Shown here piece by piece: positions 63,752 to 64,000 of a DNA stretch of 64,000 bases (position 1 is the first letter of the stretch; the number at the start of each line of letters is the position of its first letter). The stretch spans positions 1-64,000 of the forward strand of contig CAZNHL010000001.1 of the NCBI GenBank assembly GCA_964572965.1, read 5' to 3'. Both the position numbers and the translations under genes were made by a program. This DNA comes from CAZNHL01 sp964572965 (GTDB taxonomy: Bacteria > Bacteroidota > Bacteroidia > Cytophagales > UBA9547). The notes beneath the pieces are model-generated. The model was not told the origin of the DNA and ran no database searches. It was given only the letters and a program-made list of their open reading frames with translations.

Positions 63752-64000
63752 ATGGCTGGTATTTACATACACATCCCTTATTGTAAGCAAGCGTGTCATT
63801 ATTGCGATTTTCACTTCAGTACTAATCTTAACACCAAAACAGCACTCATTAATTGTATTGTTGAGGAGCTCCGAATTAGGAGTAACTACATAGATAACGA
63901 AACTATTGATACCATTTATTTTGGAGGTGGAACACCATCTATAGCAACCAAAGAGGAAATTGCTATTATTCTTGAACAAATCCATACTATATATAATATA
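63752..64000 (+). CDS. hemW: Radical SAM HemW-like protein, C-terminus missing at window edge
   Basis: Only the first 83 codons are present. MAGIYIHIPYCKQACHYCDF carries the radical SAM cysteines C11, C15 and C18 in the CX3CX2C spacing typical of HemW, followed by the VEEL region and TIYFGGGTPS, which is the S-adenosylmethionine-side GGGTPS motif of this family. HemW binds haem and is thought to act in haem insertion or transport; close relatives were first named oxygen-independent coproporphyrinogen III oxidases (HemN), from which short forms differ. It is divergent from the BamA/TamA-like gene, 30 bases between starts. The rest of the protein, normally about 380 residues, lies beyond position 64000. 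Confidence 0.93.
   Translation, partial: MAGIYIHIPYCKQACHYCDFHFSTNLNTKTALINCIVEELRIRSNYIDNETIDTIYFGGGTPSIATKEEIAIILEQIHTIYNI

Noticed and set aside
1..64000. CRISPR arrays, insertion sequences, tRNA or rRNA genes.
   Set aside because: No regularly spaced repeats, transposase motifs, terminal inverted repeats or RNA gene signatures were seen in the window.

Overview
The window is a stretch of chromosome from a member of the Bacteroidota, most likely a sphingobacterial or cytophagal lineage. Four things support this: the porP-gldKLMN type IX secretion (gliding) operon, Bacteroidota-type promoters (TTG/TTTG, about 19-21 bases, TAnnTTTG), DUF4290 and DUF4271 proteins, and weak ribosome binding sites with A-rich leaders. 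Species cannot be named from the sequence. Two runs of exactly ten N (10455-10464 and 51340-51349) mark scaffold gaps in a draft assembly, and each breaks a gene.

Left flank (1-6222): housekeeping genes. A murA running off the left edge and a DUF4290 gene form a minus-strand operon with a clear promoter. Divergent from it are a class A penicillin-binding protein and uvrC, closed by a strong hairpin terminator.

Centre (6241-53234): about 47 kb of surface-glycan genes. The minus-strand left arm (6241-11091) carries a WlbA-type sugar oxidase, a WecD-like acetyltransferase, a polyprenyl-phosphate-type GT2, a WecE transaminase, and an exosortase with a small membrane partner. A divergent plus-strand arm starts with a Wzm/Wzt ABC exporter, then a nonulosonate module (short NeuB-like synthase, fused CMP-sugar synthetase/phosphatase, unrecognised transferase-like protein). 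It continues with some fifteen glycosyltransferases, two hexapeptide acetyltransferases, an MBOAT/SGNH acylation pair, two acyltransferase-3 proteins, two or more large membrane proteins and three different AsnB-type amidotransferases. A Wzy-like polymerase lies alone on the opposite strand at 37491-38885. The right edge holds a small Rieske protein, two short proteins, an SDR-like protein and an FdtB-like transaminase. Many genes overlap by 4-26 bases or are a few bases apart, so long co-transcribed units are likely. No flippase (Wzx) is in the window.

Right flank (53246-64000): a bidirectional terminator separates the glycan genes from a minus-strand block. In transcription order this is a BamA/TamA-like outer-membrane protein (TTG start, frameshifted), a WecA/TagO-like phosphosugar transferase, DUF4271, hemD, porP, then gldK, gldL, gldM, gldN with their own promoter. 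hemW begins on the plus strand and runs off the right edge.

Working picture: the central genes make nucleotide sugars (amino-dideoxy sugars, a nonulosonate, an acetamido-uronate derivative), assemble, amidate and acylate a complex glycan, and export it. Their position beside the T9SS core, together with WlbA and AsnB-type amidotransferases, permits but does not prove that the glycan takes part in anchoring secreted proteins, as A-LPS does in Porphyromonas.
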